Positions 44,347-53,247 of a stretch of DNA of 64,000 bases are shown one piece after another; position 1 is the stretch's first letter; each line of letters begins with the position of its first letter. Below the pieces are notes generated by a model, which ran no database searches, had not been told where the DNA came from, and saw only the letters and a program-made list of their open reading frames with translations. The position numbers and the translations under genes are program-made. The stretch spans positions 79,294,343 to 79,358,342 of the forward strand of contig CM043950.1 in assembly GCA_014529385.2 (NCBI GenBank), in the 5' to 3' direction. This DNA is from Adiantum capillus-veneris (lineage: Eukaryota > Streptophyta > Polypodiopsida > Polypodiales > Pteridaceae).

Positions 44347-44964
44347 TTAATCTACCTCCTCATGGGTCATCATAACAAAGTTGTCGTTATAACAATCCCT
44401 AAACAGGTAGGTTGGTAGGTCCGCTGCCCCCTTATCTTTGATCTTGAAGATATAGATGATCTTCATGCCTGTTTGTTCTTGTCTTGGTTTGGCATGCAAA
44501 GTCCATATAAGATCTTTTATGTTTCTATCTTCCCAACAATAGACTCTGATCCTAGGATTATCCGTACTAAACCATTTCAAAGGCTTCAGGTCTACTTGAT
44601 CGTATCCCTCGAATTCTAAAGTTTGTGGTCCTTCTTTTGCTAACTTATCTGGGATTATGGTGTTTACTTCTAACCGCCATATGTCTACCACATCAGGGTT
44701 TTCAACTTGTACATATTGAGTTTTGTTTCTGTCCATGTACATTTTTTCTTGTTTGTTTGCCCTAATATCTTCTTCGAACTCAATACCATGGTCATCAATG
44801 CGAATAGCACACTCCTCGTTAGGGTCCAAGTAAAACTGGAATCCATGACGGTGGAGAGGGGAATGGGGGAACACGCCCATCACAAACAAAAGGGCCTCTC
44901 TATAGCTCAAGGTATTCACAACACCCCTGTCCTCTAGGGAAACACCTTCAACCACACAACTCAC
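44347..44964 (-). CDS. Gypsy-C pre-gag ORF, unknown (205 residues)
   Basis: Frame open over 205 codons between primer site and gag; first in-frame ATG at about 44880. It is mildly acidic with many aromatic residues (FEGYDQVDLKPLKWF, RIRVYCWEDRNIKDLIW). No zinc motif, signal peptide or transmembrane segment. It lies where Gypsy-B carries its small extra ORFs but shows no similarity to them that I can see. An uninterrupted frame is notable because the gag next to it has several stops. Confidence 0.5.
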   Translation of the reverse strand: MSCVVEGVSLEDRGVVNTLSYREALLFVMGVFPHSPLHRHGFQFYLDPNEECAIRIDDHGIEFEEDIRANKQEKMYMDRNKTQYVQVENPDVVDIWRLEVNTIIPDKLAKEGPQTLEFEGYDQVDLKPLKWFSTDNPRIRVYCWEDRNIKDLIWTLHAKPRQEQTGMKIIYIFKIKDKGAADLPTYLFRDCYNDNFVMMTHEEVD

Positions 44965-44973
44965 ACTAGTAGA

Positions 44974-45119
44974 CCACTACTCACACACTCCACAAAACCA
45001 CCACACAAGACATACCTAGTACCACGGTCCGTCTCCACACTGCCTGCTCGATTGCCACTACTCACACACTTCACAAAACCACCACACAAGACATACCTAG
45101 TACCACGGTCCGTCTCCAC
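44974..45119. repeat. 81-bp tandem duplication in the Gypsy-C leader
   Basis: CCACTACTCACACACT begins at 44974 and again at 45055. The shared part extends about 65 bp, to GGTCCGTCTCCAC. It lies between the primer site and the pre-gag ORF. Confidence 0.8.
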
Positions 45120-45166
45120 CCTTTCACACAACCACTCAATCTCACTCTCTCACTCAAAAAACCATC

Positions 45167-45183
45167 GGTCCGGGGGGGCACCA
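45167..45183 (-). other. Gypsy-C primer-binding site
   Basis: On the minus strand TGGTGCCCCCCCGGACC. It shares the first ten bases with the other gypsy primer sites. At most 17 bp of the 5' LTR (45184-45200) remain before the CACTA element. Confidence 0.55.
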
Positions 45184-45200
45184 ACTTCCACACAGCCGGC

Positions 45201-45330
45201 CACTACAAGAGGCTATTCATATGAGCGACGCTAACATAGCGACGCTCAAAAAAAAAAATTCCCGGCGTCGCTATGAGCGTCGCAAATTTACAAGTAAATT
45301 TGCGACGCTCATAGCGACGCCGACTGGGCT
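45201..45330 (+). repeat. CACTA left terminus with perfect 29-bp hairpin
   Basis: TIR start at 45201. Arms 45263-45291 and 45294-45322 are perfect reverse complements separated by AA. The arms consist of GTCGCTATGAGCGTCGC and an AT-rich foot. The same AGCGACGCT core occurs outside the hairpin at about 45223 and 45238. The hairpin could extrude as a cruciform or give a double-stranded RNA when transcribed. Confidence 0.85.
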
Positions 45331-45409
45331 AAAAAAATAACAGAGAGCGCCCAAAAACTCAGATCTCAGATCTGAGTTTTTCGGCGCCCTCAAGCAAGAG
45401 CAGGTAACG

Positions 45410-45442
45410 CTCTCCCTCTCTCTCTCTCTCTCTCTTTCTTCT

Positions 45443-45496
<54 letters not shown>

Positions 45497-45558
45497 AGAG
45501 GAAGGAGAGCCAGGTATGCTCCTTCCCTCTCCTCACTCTCATGTTCCCTTCCCCTCTT

Positions 45559-45616
<58 letters not shown>

Positions 45617-45620
45617 TGTT

Positions 45621-45682
<62 letters not shown>

Positions 45683-45905
45683 TACAAATATAAACAAAAA
45701 CGCACATACACATACATAAACAAATAATGCACACACACATTGAGAGAGGAAAAGAGAGAGAGAGCATGCATAAACAAAAACCGCACACATTGAGAGAGGA
45801 AAAGAGAGAGAGAACATGCATAAACAAAAAACGCACACATTGAGAGAGGAAAAGAGAGAGAAAACATGCATAAACAAAAAAACGCACACACATTGAGAGA
45901 GAAAG
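45410..45905. repeat. Microsatellite cluster and 50-bp tandem repeat
   Basis: Successive (CT)n, (AC)n at 45444-45492, (CT)n, (CA)n at about 45592-45616 and (GA)n at about 45624-45676. Next come three and a bit copies of a ~50-bp unit starting TGAGAGAGGAAAAGAGAGAG (45741, 45791, 45841, partial 45894). Long frames on either strand here are products of the repeats. Confidence 0.9.
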
Positions 45906-45939
45906 AGAGAGAAACTAATTTAACGTCGTAGGAAACTAA

Positions 45940-46060
45940 TTAAAATTAAAATACCTAAAGATCTAGCCGACGAGGAGTTGAACTCAAGACCTATTATTCA
46001 AGAGGGAAATGGCATAACCAATCTATCATACTTGGCATGGGTGATAGAAAGGTTATACCA
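45940..46060 (-). repeat. Possible SINE-like or tRNA-like fragment
   Basis: On the minus strand TTGGTTATGCC (plus about 46012-46022) and GAGTTCAACTC (plus about 45974-45984) are A-box-like and B-box-like and correctly ordered. No TSD or tail was found. This is a weak call. Confidence 0.25.
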
Positions 46061-46119
46061 TTTATCTTTTTTTATTGGCACACACATCCACACACGCGCA
46101 CACACACAAGAAGAAGAGA

Positions 46120-46935
46120 GTTATAACGTCGTAGGAAACTATCCTAAAAGACGTTAAAGATTAGGTTAGATGTAGACTTACGTTAAATTAGATTTAGGTT
46201 TATTTAAGTTAAATTAGATTAGATTTAGGTTTATTTTTAATTAGATTTACGTTTATTTATGCTAGATTTAGATTTACGTTATATTAGATTAGATTTAGGT
46301 CTCCATAGACTGCGATGCCTGCATGAAGCGGGTGAAGAAAGACCTCAATGGAATATAGGGTATTGCTGCCTTCACTCATGGTGGGCTCCGTCGATCCAAA
46401 AGTACTGGTGAAATATCTTTAGAAGATAGGGAAGAAGGTGGATCTTCAGGGCGGCAAGAGTCACTACATCCCCGACACAATGACCATCTAGACAACCTCT
46501 AGTCATTCAACAACAACTTCAAAGTTAGTAACAAGAGCAAGAACGGTCTAAAGGGCCAATTGCTGTCATCAGATGTGGATGGAGATGAGGTAGCGTCACC
46601 GCCGGAAGTTAACTCTCACATCTTTAGTGATGAAAATGCCAACTCTTGCCGAGTTATGTGAAAAATTATGTGTTAAATCAGTTTTAAGGTTCTTATAATC
46701 CCTGTTAGATTAGTTCTTTGTTTTTAATATAACATAATTTACGTTAGATTTAGATTTATGTTATATTAGATTAGACTTAGGTTTATTTAGGTTTATTTAG
46801 GTTTACCCACACACACACACACACACACACAAGAAGAAGAGAGTTTTAACGTCGTAGGAAACTATTCCAAAAGACGTTAAAGATTAGGTTAGATGTAGAC
46901 TTACGTTAAATTAGATTTAGGTTTATTTTTAGTTA
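46120..46935. repeat. Duplicated AT-rich segment flanking the HIPP fragment
   Basis: A block with AACGTCGTAGGAAACTAT, AAGACGTTAAAGATTAGG and TAGATGTAGACTTACG occurs at about 46122-46220 and again at 46846-46935. Both follow a CACA microsatellite and AGAAGAAGAGAG. The two copies bracket the HIPP pseudogene. The sequence between also contains many copies of the word TTAGATTTAGGTTTA. Confidence 0.7.
46299..46661 (+). pseudogene. Captured HIPP (heavy-metal isoprenylated protein) fragment
   Basis: Reading from 46299: VSIDCDACMKRVKKDL, the start of a heavy-metal-associated (HMA) domain with its metal-binding CxxC (CDAC). After a stop and a frameshift, VGSVDPKVLVKYL then KIGKKVDLQ give the second half of the domain. 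The 3' end, in the first frame, reads IFSDENANSCRVM and a TGA at 46659-46661, the C-terminal CaaX box (CRVM) typical of plant HIPPs, which are farnesylated and bind metal ions. Two in-frame stops and two frame changes inactivate it. The protein is shorter than usual HIPPs. It lies inside the CACTA element, upstream of the transposase, so it looks like a transduplicated host gene fragment. Confidence 0.8.
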
Positions 46936-47264
46936 GATTTACGTTTATTTAGATTTACGCTTATTTACGTTAGATCGATTCCACGCAAGAATTACTTACG
47001 GTTTAGGGTTTAGAGTTAGACGAACAGTGAAAAGATCTACTATGAAAAGATGTTAAGATGCTGTGAAGTGCTACAGCTAGAGAAGAGGCAAAGGGGTTTT
47101 GTCCACTACATGCAGTATCATGTAGATGTGGGTCTGTAGATTTCTTGTACCCACAAATATAGGTATTGACCAATAAAGACGAGATTATAACCCGGTGGTT
47201 CTGATCTCCGTGCACCTCTAGACCGAGGTGTGCGGGGATTGGACATGACTAGAGAATGTGAGGT

Positions 47265-47350
<86 letters not shown>

Positions 47351-47403
47351 GACGAAGAATGCCAATAGAATATTAAATTTGTTGTCCTCGCATCAAGCAT
47401 TTC
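46662..47403. other. CACTA interior, non-coding, with long (AG)n
   Basis: No gene. It holds a CACACA run (about 46807-46831), the second AT-rich duplicate and an (AG)n microsatellite of about 80 bp at 47267-47347. Confidence 0.6.
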
Positions 47404-49257
47404 TTGGAATGTAAGTCCATGGCCGCCCTAGCATCATGGCTTGAGGAGAATAAATCTTTGGATGGTGTGCTACGAATTCCTGCAGATTGCGCAGCCTGGA
47501 AACATATAGATGGAACATGGTCGGATTTTGCCAGGGAAGCTCGAAATTTGCGCTTAGGCCTGGCTATGGATGGCGTAAATCCATTTGGTCAAAGATCAAC
47601 ATCTTACAGTGTATGGCCTGTTGTCATCGTCAACTACAACATTCCCCCGTCGTTGACTACGAAGAAGGGGCACCTATGGCTAAGCTTGATTGTGCCAGGG
47701 CGATATAAAGTGGGGAATATGGATGTGTATCTTCGTCCACTATTGGAAGAGCTACAACAATTGTGGATTGGCATAGAGGTGGTGGATATGAGCCGACACA
47801 CAGGACAACGGAATGCTTTGATCAGAGGCATTCTAATGTGGACCATGCATGACTATCCCGGGCTAACAGAATGCTCATGTGATCTATTGAAACTCCTCAC
47901 TCAGACACTGTAAATCTTGTTTTTTCCCATAGTTGATCTATTATCATGTGTATACATGCAGGGCTTCAAACAAGCGGATACAGAGCATGTGTCACATGTG
48001 GACCTAGACTGAATGCACGTAGGGCACCCTCACTGAAGAAGCAAATCTACGAAGGTCATCAAGCGTATCTTCCAGAGAATCATGTGTTACGCGACGGCTT
48101 TTTGGGAAGAGAGCCACCAAGGATGTCTGCAGAAGCATGGTTAGAGCAGAAGGAGATGTGCGATGACGGATTGCCTCCAGGTATGAAGAGACTATCTCTA
48201 TGGTATGAGTTACCATACAGGCCCCGAATCATGATCAATCACTTGCTCGATCCAATGCACATATTCAAGAATGTGGGTAATCTACTATGGGACCATCTGA
48301 CCGGCAAGAAAGATACTTTGGGAGCCAGAGTTGACCTTAGAAATGTGGATCGTATAGAGCAATATTGGTCGCAAATAGCATCTGATGGATCGATAAAACT
48401 CCCTAAAGCACCATGGATTTTCACAGGAGCCCAAGAACGCAAAGTAAAAGAGACCATTCAATCTTTGCGGACCCCCACTGGCGTAATGCACTCGCTCCGA
48501 ACGTGTTTTACTAAAGAAGGAAAGCTTACCGGTTTGAAGTCACACGATTGGCATAAAATGTGTCAGGTACGTTCATAGTGGACTTTAATATCATTGCATA
48601 AAATGTGGACTTTAATATCATTGCTGCACATAATTTACAGTTTATTTTACCGATTGCCATTGAGGGATGTTTGTCTCTCGACATCCGTAACACAATCTAC
48701 AAACTTGCAAAGCTGGTGCAATGGATCTCACAAAAGGAGATCAACGTAGACTCCATACCATTCTCCAAACTAAATGCTGCGGAGCTTGTGTGCATGTTTG
48801 AGAAACATTTTCCTACTACCATGCTAACCATTCAGGTGCATCTTCTTGTTCACATAGTTGATGAGGTGGAAATAGCTGGCACAGTTCATTCGAGATGGAT
48901 GTTCTTCTTAGAACGTTTCATGAAAATGCTTAAGGGATATGTGCGTCAAAAGGCACGTCCGGAGGGTAGCATGGCAGAAGGTTGGTTGGTATCAGAGTCC
49001 CTAGTGTACATTGGAGAGTGGCTAGACGGATTTGATAAAGCCCGGGACACGCTATGGCGAACCGTAGATGATGAGCGCATATCTGGGATTGTCATGTGCA
49101 ATCTCGGTGTTGAGAAGAAGATGGCGGAAGATCTAGAGGCTAAAATCAACCGATTTTGCATGCTTCACAATCCAGTGATTCAAAAGTGGATTTCACAATA
49201 TGAGGGTGCAAAGCAAGAGCGACAAAGGGCACAAATCGAGTGGAGACGGGGAAGACA
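47404..49257 (+). CDS. CACTA Tnp2-type transposase, N-terminally truncated
   Basis: Three exons, 47404-47878, 47962-48566 and 48641-49257, separated by 83-bp and 74-bp introns with GT..AG ends (ATGCAG and TTACAG acceptors). Exon 1 has DCAAWKHIDGTW, NLRLGLAMDGVNPFG and RGILMWTMHDYPGLTECS. Exon 2 has the RACVTCGP zinc-type motif, the LLDPMHIFKNVGNLLWDHL block and LKSHDWHKMCQ. Exon 3 is the DUF4218 region (HLLVHIVDEVEIAGTVHSRW, LKGYVRQKARPEGSMAEGW). Splicing restores one continuous frame. The usual N-terminal transposase-associated domain and first part of Transposase_21 are not visible upstream. The protein cuts CACTA ends. Its 3' end runs to the junction with the Gypsy-A LTR, so the natural C-terminus is probably lost. 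Confidence 0.85.
47879..47961 (+). other. Transposase intron 1
   Basis: Begins GTGATCTATT, ends TACATGCAG. Removal joins ...LTECS to the QTSGYRACVTCGP motif in frame, matching the family order. Confidence 0.75.
48567..48640 (+). other. Transposase intron 2
   Basis: Begins GTACGTTCAT, ends AATTTACAG. It contains a small tandem duplication of GTGGACTTTAATATCATTGC. Removal joins ...HKMCQ to FILPIAIEGC in frame. Confidence 0.75.
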
Positions 49258-49261
49258 ACCA

Positions 49262-50155
49262 CCACCCCCCCTTTCTCTCTCCTATCATATCCCATGACCC
49301 AAATACCCCCCTCTCTCTCTAAAGGGCGCCATGTCTCCTGTCTTGTAGCTAAATAACCTCCCCCACACTCACACACACTCAGTTTCATTGAAAAAGGTGC
49401 CCGCAGACCCATCCCCACCCGGTGGTTACCTAATTTTTCTTGTGTTCACACACATCTGCACACAGATTCACCTCTGAACACACTCCCCTCTCTCCCCTCT
49501 TGTAATTACTTTAGTCTCCATGTCACCTCTCACTTTTTTTCGTCAACCCATCTCTCTCTCATGAGACTGTTGTTCTGGCACATATACACAAAGCCAGACA
49601 AGTGGGGCTCACAGCCACATGGCCTATGTAGATAATGATTTCTTCATTTCTAAATTCTATAATTTCTCCCCCCTCCTCCCCTATATAAAGAGGGGTCACC
49701 ATCACACTAAATACACACACAACATCACCAAAGAACACACTATGCACTGTGTGTGCCTAGTGCACACACACACACCCACACCATCACCATCACCGCAATC
49801 ACCATGCTTGTCTTGAGCATGACCTCTACACCCTTGGCTATGGAAAATGAAGGGCAACTAAATGAAAGATGATGGCCATAACCCTCATGCGAGTCTTCAC
49901 CATCAACTCCCACCTATCCGCCATGTGCTCTACGACTCTCTCCCTTCTCATTCCCTTACCCTATGCTCCCCATTTCATCGCCTTATTCTCTAAATAAAGC
50001 TTGAGGTTTTGTGAGTATGTTTTCTTGCAATGTTTTGCCCATGTGAGGTGTGCGGAATGGCCACCTAGTCTTGTGTTTGGAGTGAGCTTGTGTATGTGTG
50101 AAGGGCGTGCGGATTCGCCATCCTTTTGTGGTACCTAAGTACTAAGCCGCTATAC

Positions 50156-50213
<58 letters not shown>

Positions 50214-50422
50214 TGATCTCATTCCCTTTCCTCTTCATCATTACTCCCAAGCATCCATCTCTCTTGGATGAAAACTTTGTTATGGTGGTGTGTTGTTTGC
50301 GTCCTAGCCGCTGAAGCTAGGTGTTGCCTCTGTTTGCTTTACCATGAGAGGCTTGAGGCGCGCCATTCGGTCCCCGGTGTTTTAGAGGCCGTCGGGGTTC
50401 AGGGTTTTCTTTTCTCCCGTCA
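49262..50422 (+). repeat. Gypsy-A 5' LTR, left end missing
   Basis: Matches 62984-64000 with scattered differences. It holds a TATATAAAG promoter box at 49682-49690 and a (CT)n tract at 50158-50211, and ends CCCGTCA two bases before the primer site. The first base, 49262, directly follows CACTA sequence; no LTR terminus (TG) is present. Confidence 0.87.
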
Positions 50423-50424
50423 TT

Positions 50425-50442
50425 TGGTGCCCCCACTGAGGA
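50425..50442 (+). other. Gypsy-A primer-binding site
   Basis: TGGTGCCCCCACTGAGGA, the same 18 bases as in LARD-1, starting two bases after the LTR. Confidence 0.72.
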
Positions 50443-50495
50443 TCTTTTCATGAAACCCTTCACTTTACAAGACTGAAACCGCTAAACTATTGTGA

Positions 50496-50960
50496 ATGGA
50501 TGAATGGCTAGCAGGATTTTCTAATTGGACGATAGAAGAAGAAGAGCTCCAAGCACAACTAGACGAACTCCACATCTCCATCGAAGCTCGATTGCGAGGC
50601 GTAACGGTAATCGATTTGCAGTGGGAGAGTCAACCAACACGCCAAACCCAGTGGATATACATAGGCCAAGTGCCAAGAAGAAGAAGGAGAAGGTCGAAAC
50701 CATGTCCGCAACCTACAACCAACTCACAACAACAAAATGGAAGGAGCTCTACACAATACAGAATCAGCACTATTCTACTTTGAGAATCGGGTAACTTAAG
50801 TCACCGAGGTAATTATCACAGTCAGTTTTCAAGTCGCACCTGATGCTGCAGCACAGATAACGGAATCATTGGCTCACACTCTCACTAGAGAAACTAGGGA
50901 TCTACTGAGTTTGTTTCAGGAAAGAACTCCACCCTCTCCCACAAGCTTGGACAGTGACTA
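50496..50960 (+). pseudogene. Gypsy-A leader ORF remnant, unknown
   Basis: An ATG at 50496 opens a 95-residue frame (EEELQAQLDELHISIEARL, then an arginine run RRRRRR). An overlapping frame continues through 50960 with helix-like sequence (ITESLAHTLTRETRDLLSLF) after a stop at about 50796. It might be one earlier pre-gag protein broken by a frameshift. No family recognised. Confidence 0.35.
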
Positions 50961-50978
50961 AGCACCTCTAAGGATCAC

Positions 50979-51197
50979 ATGAATCAGTGCAACCTACCTC
51001 AAGACAGATCACACATACCAACACGTGTACGCTCAATCAAGGTAATACTGGACTTGAAGGCTCACTACCAGCACGTCATTGACACCATGCTGGGTGGGGA
51101 GCGGTTTTTTGAGGTTCTGGCATCAGATCAGCCATTTGTCTTACCTTTGGTACAAGGCAATGTACTGTTTGAAGTTTTAATCTATGTCCTAGTATAA
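50979..51197 (+). CDS. Gypsy-A small pre-gag ORF (72 residues)
   Basis: ATG at 50979. Its C-terminal 50 residues follow the pattern of the Gypsy-B ORFs 1a and 1b: a Q in the middle of an amphipathic stretch, then E(V)LAS, VLPLV and the final EVLIYVLV tail. It ends about 80 bp before gag. Conservation of position and pattern in a second family supports a real protein. Function unknown. Confidence 0.5.
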   Translation: MNQCNLPQDRSHIPTRVRSIKVILDLKAHYQHVIDTMLGGERFFEVLASDQPFVLPLVQGNVLFEVLIYVLV

Positions 51198-51280
51198 GAG
51201 GGTATACACGCCTCCTTGTAAAGAAGAAAAAAACTTTTGCAAGTTAAGAAGTGTGTCTTTCTAGCTCTTTCTCAGTAATC

Positions 51281-51778
51281 ATGGCAAGTGTAGCATTTCC
51301 AACATTTAAAGGAAAGAAGGGGGAGGATTTGGTAACAGACTTCCTAGATGACTTTGAAGTAGCATGTCTAGTGAGCAACAAAGATACGGATGAATCCCGG
51401 GTTAGAATCTTTAAGCATCTCATGAAGCTAGAAGCTAGATCATGGTACAATGCACTTCCACAAGCAACCAAGGATGACTGGGATCCCTTAAAAACCGCTT
51501 TTAAGAGGCGCTTTGGGGGAGGTAGCACTTCAAAAAAGTTGTGGGACAAGTTCAGAGACTTGAAGCAGGAGGGTCTTTTAGAATATGCCACCTATGAGTC
51601 TAAATTTGTGGATTTGTGGGAACGGTGGGTTGAGTCACTGGCAAGGGGGGAAGCTGCACCCGATTTCCTAAAAAAAGATCCGTTCACGCATGGCTTATGG
51701 CCGCTTCTCAAGGAGAAGGTGAAAGGTAGATTCCCGGCTACGTACTAGTTAGCCTTTGAGATTGCTCGCCTTAAGGAC
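51281..51778 (+). pseudogene. Gypsy-A gag, N-terminal part, cut by Copia-1
   Basis: Gag domain from the ATG at 51281 (FPTFKGKKGEDLVTDFLDDF, LEARSWYNALPQATKDDW, FKRRFGGGSTSKKLWDKF). It resembles Gypsy-B gag. A TAG at 51746-51748 precedes the Copia-1 insertion at 51779. After the insertion the same frame resumes at 57831. Confidence 0.85.
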
Positions 51779-51921
51779 TGTTGGAGCTATATATGGCTCA
51801 CTCTACTCAACTTGGTCTCACCTATATATTTGTATCTTGTCCTCAATATGAATCAGTCTTTGGGAGCGTATATGGTGTGTCTCTTTTCTTGTCTCTCTCT
51901 CTTTCTCTCTACATCTCAACA
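51779..51921 (+). repeat. Copia-1 5' LTR
   Basis: 143 bp, TGTTGGAG...CTCAACA, with CTATATATGG near its start and a CT-rich end. About 98 percent identical by eye to 57683-57825. Confidence 0.95.
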
Positions 51922-51935
51922 TGGTATCAGAGCAG
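51922..51935 (+). other. Copia-1 primer-binding site (initiator Met tRNA)
   Basis: TGGTATCAGAGCAG immediately after the LTR, complementary to the 3' end of plant initiator Met tRNA. Confidence 0.9.
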
Positions 51936-52187
51936 TAACGATCATGCGCCGATTCAATTCATGGTGACAAAACAGTATGTGTATGCGATTTGCATGTAAG
52001 ATTCAAAAATTGCTACAAATTTTATTTTTGAGCATTGATTCTTGTTAATTGTGGTTGTTTTGTATTAAGAAAAATATGATTAGTGTTTTGTGTGACGTTT
52101 ATTGCTAATCAATCTAATCGTTGATTACGTTTTCTTGTTGATGACACCCTGAACTTCATCTCAATTTTTCTTGCTGTTCTGCTCGAT

Positions 52188-52824
52188 AGAGACCACGGAG
52201 ACCAAAACTGTTACTACAAAGGAAAAAGCTAGTGAGAAGGATCACGAGAGGGACTTACGACGAACACCAAAAGAGTATTCAAAGTTAAACCACCCAGTTG
52301 CGAATCCCCAAGATAAGCCACGAGAGGCAAAAAATGAGGATTGCAAGAGAAAGATTGGAACCTATCCAAACCCAATAGTGGAAATTGAACGAGTCCAACA
52401 ACTGAGGGGTTTGGTGGAAGAAACTCAACGAACATTAGAACCTGAACCCAAACATATCCAAATGTCGGACACAGTGTTTGCCACACAAGCTCAACCTCAC
52501 AAGAACTATAGACCGTTAGCGATACCCAGTATCATTCGGGAAGAGAGTGAGGGTAGGACATCTGAAAGTGGACACACACCTTTCCTACTAGAGAGAATGT
52601 TTCGTGAGGGAATACTAGACCCCCTTGAGGAAGTGGAGATTCCATCTTCACCATTCTCTTGTCAGGGTCCTACGTCCCACAAGATTCGATTAAATGTTGC
52701 CAAATTGATGTATTTCATGTCTTCAGAAGTTAGAACCACCATCATGTCCAAACTATATAAAGACCCCGAGCTAGTCTCAGCTCTTTGAGACTTCCTCAAT
52801 GGAGAATTACAGGCCTCGACCTCT
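52188..52824 (+). CDS. Unknown open frame in Copia-1 leader, possible captured exon
   Basis: A 205-codon frame is open from 52171 to 52788, uninterrupted, in the long leader between primer site and gag. It is hydrophilic (KEKASEKDHERDLRR, REAKNEDCKRKIG) with a helical C-terminus (VAKLMYFMSSEVRTTIMSKL). No start ATG at the front and no recognised domain. The word TCGAT flanks the segment at 52183-52187 and 52825-52829, like a 5-bp target duplication, so this could be a separate insertion or captured exon. Copia-NA has no equivalent. Confidence 0.4.
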
Positions 52825-53247
52825 TCGATTTGAGTTCTAGGTTTGCGTCAATCGGAGTTCGCAGCAGAAAGTTATGTTGTTTTTACTGCAATTGAGCTTG
52901 ACGCAGCTTTCTTCATCCTACTTCTTCGTGAAGCGTCCACGATCGTTTTTCTTATTTTGGCGTTAACTTTTTCGAGAAGATTTAGCTTTTTTCTATTCAT
53001 ATTGTGGCTGTCAATCTTGCGTCTCACGCCACTCTATTTTGAGGACTCTTTTATTATTAACGTCTCCTTTACCCTGCCCTTTTTGGGTGACGTCTCTCAC
53101 ATCTTTGGAAGTTCCTTGAGCATCCTTCTTACGTTTATCGTTGATAGAACGCAGTCCTCATATCTCTCTCATTCTCAATTGCGGCCTTCACCATATATGG
53201 TGTGCAAATTCTGCGATCTTATCTTATACGTCTTCTCGCAAGAAGAT

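Larger units (their letters stand above)
11263..45200 (-). mobile_element. Gypsy-C: old host element split by three insertions
   Basis: Minus-strand Ty3/gypsy element recognised from its parts: primer site (45183), pre-gag ORF, gag (44180-42910 and 33512-33300), reverse transcriptase and RNase H (33275-32163), integrase (19831-18196) and a downstream retropepsin (15808-15360). Possibly the coiled-coil ORF at 12.9-11.5 kb and a 3' LTR below 11263 also belong. Reading frames continue across each insertion, which supports one original element. The 5' LTR is lost at the CACTA junction, so the lower boundary cannot be confirmed. Confidence 0.65.
45201..49261 (+). mobile_element. CACTA (En/Spm) element, right end missing
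   Basis: Begins with CACTACAAGAGGCTATTC at 45201, the standard CACTA terminus, followed by several copies of the AGCGACGCT motif in both directions (subterminal repeats that bind transposase in this superfamily). The interior holds microsatellites, a captured HIPP pseudogene (46299-46661) and a transposase gene (47404-49257). The right TIR (...TAGTG) is absent: the sequence changes at 49261/49262 into the middle of the Gypsy-A LTR. The element landed a few bases from the Gypsy-C primer site, in its 5' LTR. Confidence 0.85.

Noticed and set aside
45271-45893. Long minus-strand frames rich in S, L, C and F
   Set aside because: They are translations of (GA)n, (CA)n and a 50-bp tandem repeat, with periodic sequence and no conserved domain.
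50979-51197. Small plant peptide hormone gene
   Set aside because: No signal peptide or cysteine pattern. Its match to Gypsy-B pre-gag frames explains it better.
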